Source of the DNA: an uncultured Lachnospiraceae bacterium
GTDB lineage: Bacteria > Bacillota > Clostridia > Lachnospirales > Lachnospiraceae
Direction of reading: 5' to 3'
Assembly: GCA_902782815.1 (NCBI GenBank)
Contig: CACZOS010000114.1
Span: 1 to 7,276 of the forward strand
DNA: 7,276 nt
This document shows, in pieces, positions 6,202-7,276 of the stretch. Below the pieces are notes generated by a model, which saw nothing but the letters and a program-made list of their open reading frames with translations, made no database searches and was not told the origin of the DNA. Position numbers and translations under genes: made by a program. Position 1 is the first letter of the stretch; each line of letters begins with the position of its first letter.

Positions 6202-6230
6202 ATTATAAAATATCCTGTCGCAATTATCCA
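6202..6230 (-). promoter_or_regulatory. Putative sigma-A promoter of the flavoenzyme gene
   Basis: On the minus strand, TGGATA (6230-6225, 4/6 to -35) and a perfect TATAAT (6207-6202) are separated by exactly 17 bases. The predicted start near 6195 gives a leader of about 44 bases containing the 15-bp direct repeats. This is the best promoter in the window. Confidence 0.65.
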
Positions 6231-6303
6231 GCTGTTTATGGGTTTCTTCTCCCGGGAAAACTGACTTTTTTATTAAGGAAACTTTACCAATTCCCGCAGG
6301 AAC

Positions 6304-6332
6304 TTGTACTTCCCAGGCAGTTATTGTATATT
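6304..6332 (+). promoter_or_regulatory. Putative promoter of the DUF4349 lipoprotein gene
   Basis: TTGTAC (6304-6309, 3/6 to -35), a 17-base spacer and TATATT (6327-6332, 5/6 to -10) lie just upstream of the ribosome binding site GGAGG at 6343-6347. The leader would be only about 15-20 bases. It is divergent from the flavoenzyme promoter, about 75 bp away. I see no further convincing element between 6231 and 6303. Confidence 0.45.
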
Positions 6333-6357
6333 GGATAAAGATGGAGGTGCAATGCTT

Positions 6358-7276
6358 ATGAAGAAAAAACTCATTCTTTTCATGCTCTGCCTGGCTCTTA
6401 TTCTGAACGGATGCCGGGCTGTATCCCTGAACAGCCCCGGTTCCCAGTCCGCCAAGGAGGAGGCCGGCTTTGAAGGATCATACGGGTCCGCGGACTACGA
6501 AGTCAATTCCTATGACGATATAAGTGCCGGTGAAAAGGGCGATGAAGCAGAGACAGGGGCTGAAGACCCGGGATCCGGCTCCACAGAGGAAGTATCCCGG
6601 GCGGATGCCCAGACTGCCGCACCGGAACCGGAAACCGGAGCAACAGATAACCAGAAGCTGGTCTATACCTGTGATATGGAGATGGAGACCCTGGAATATG
6701 AAACAACTATAAAATCCATCAAGGAGACCATCACCAAATACAGTGGAATCACGGAAAGAGAGGACCAGACTGACACTGACTCCTACTGGTACAACGAAAA
6801 CAGCAAGCATCGGGGTACCATGAGATGTTACCTGGTCATCCGTATCCCGTCTGCTAATTATCAGTCTTTCCTGGAAGAGCTGAGCGGAAACGGAAAGATC
6901 ATCAGCAAAAACATGAAAGTGGATAATATCACCAAACGATACACGGAGGTCCAGACCACCATTAAATCCCTTCAGATCCAGGAAAAGAGACTCCTGGACA
7001 TGATGGAGAAGGCCGCCAGCGTAAACGATATGATCACTGTGGAATCCAGACTGACAGAGGTGCAGAACGAACTCGCCCAGTACAAGAACTCTCTGGCCGG
7101 CATGGATACCGATGTGAAATATTCCACTATCAACCTGACCGTGAGTGAGGTTGTCAAATATGAGGCGAAACAGGAGACATTCATGGAGCGTCTGAACTCC
7201 ACCCTGGACAGATCGGGAGAACTCTTCCTCTCTTTCCTGGAAAGTGCATTATTTGCCGTCATCCTTTTCGGACCCA
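6358..7276 (+). CDS. DUF4349-containing lipoprotein, 3' end outside window
   Basis: Predicted membrane-anchored extracytoplasmic lipoprotein of unknown function; 306 codons are visible and the frame is still open at the right edge. Signal peptide MKKKLILFMLCLALILNGC has lipobox LNGC with Cys19. Residues 20-100 form a low-complexity, acidic Glu/Ser/Gly/Pro spacer. The DUF4349 domain starts near QKLVYTCDMEMETL (about 99) and includes MRCYLVIRIPSANYQSFLEEL and VDNITKRYTEVQTTIKSL. A coiled-coil-like helical region (QEKRLLDMMEKAASVNDMI, ESRLTEVQNEL) and the strand VKYSTINLTV follow. A hydrophobic stretch at the edge (LFLSFLESALFAVILFG) is probably the C-terminal membrane helix usual in this family. 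Two in-frame starts exist: ATG 6352 (4 bases from GGAGG) and ATG 6358 (10 bases). I chose 6358 for the typical MKKK signal start, with low certainty. It is transcribed away from the transporter cluster. Confidence 0.85.
   Translation, partial: MKKKLILFMLCLALILNGCRAVSLNSPGSQSAKEEAGFEGSYGSADYEVNSYDDISAGEKGDEAETGAEDPGSGSTEEVSRADAQTAAPEPETGATDNQKLVYTCDMEMETLEYETTIKSIKETITKYSGITEREDQTDTDSYWYNENSKHRGTMRCYLVIRIPSANYQSFLEELSGNGKIISKNMKVDNITKRYTEVQTTIKSLQIQEKRLLDMMEKAASVNDMITVESRLTEVQNELAQYKNSLAGMDTDVKYSTINLTVSEVVKYEAKQETFMERLNSTLDRSGELFLSFLESALFAVILFGP

Noticed and set aside
6253..6296. CGGGAA ... TTCCCG inverted repeat between the divergent promoters
   Set aside because: The arms are only 6 bp with a 32-base gap, which is not distinguishable from chance without comparison to orthologous regions.

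Overview
The window looks like chromosomal DNA of an anaerobic Gram-positive gut-type clostridium, most likely Lachnospiraceae (Bacillota). I infer this from the strong AGGAGG-type ribosome binding sites, the lipoprotein style, a DUF4349 lipoprotein, an FMN/4Fe-4S/FAD enoate-reductase-like enzyme and the clostridial flavour of the protein sequences. Base composition is moderate, with AT-rich intergenic gaps. No tRNA, rRNA, CRISPR array or mobile element is visible, and no gene-free stretch exceeds about 210 bases.

Layout. Bases 1-828 (+) are the 3' part of a citrate synthase gene, ending at a perfect 23-bp AT-rich hairpin (835-889) shared with the convergent gene. From 6151 down to 889, five genes lie on the minus strand. 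In transcription order they are: a 629-aa NADH-dependent flavoenzyme of the 2-enoate reductase/dienoyl-CoA reductase/BaiCD type; a lipoprotein solute-binding protein; a HisM/GlnP-type amino-acid permease; a GlnQ-type ATPase; and a Cof-type HAD phosphatase. A transcription terminator/attenuator sits between the binding protein and the permease. The ATPase and phosphatase genes are coupled through overlapping stop and ribosome-binding sequences. Upstream of the flavoenzyme gene are divergent promoters, and then a DUF4349 lipoprotein gene (+) that runs off the right edge.

The most striking observation is that the solute-binding protein appears circularly permuted. After its lipoprotein signal it begins with what is normally the second lobe of the family-3 fold. 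It ends with what is normally the first ~95 residues of the mature protein, and an ~20-residue linker joins the old C-terminus to the old N-terminus. Second, the HAD phosphatase gene carries an apparent one-base deletion near base 988. The last ~33 residues are therefore read out of frame, while the -1 frame still encodes the expected family C-terminus and stops 18 bases before the terminator. Third, a 15-bp direct repeat (14/15 identical, 19-bp period) lies in the leader of the flavoenzyme gene and may be a regulatory site.

Working model (inference): the transporter imports a small amino-acid-like or carboxylic compound, and the neighbouring flavoenzyme reduces an unsaturated derivative of it. 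The phosphatase is a loosely attached passenger. Citrate synthase and the DUF4349 lipoprotein are separate transcription units.
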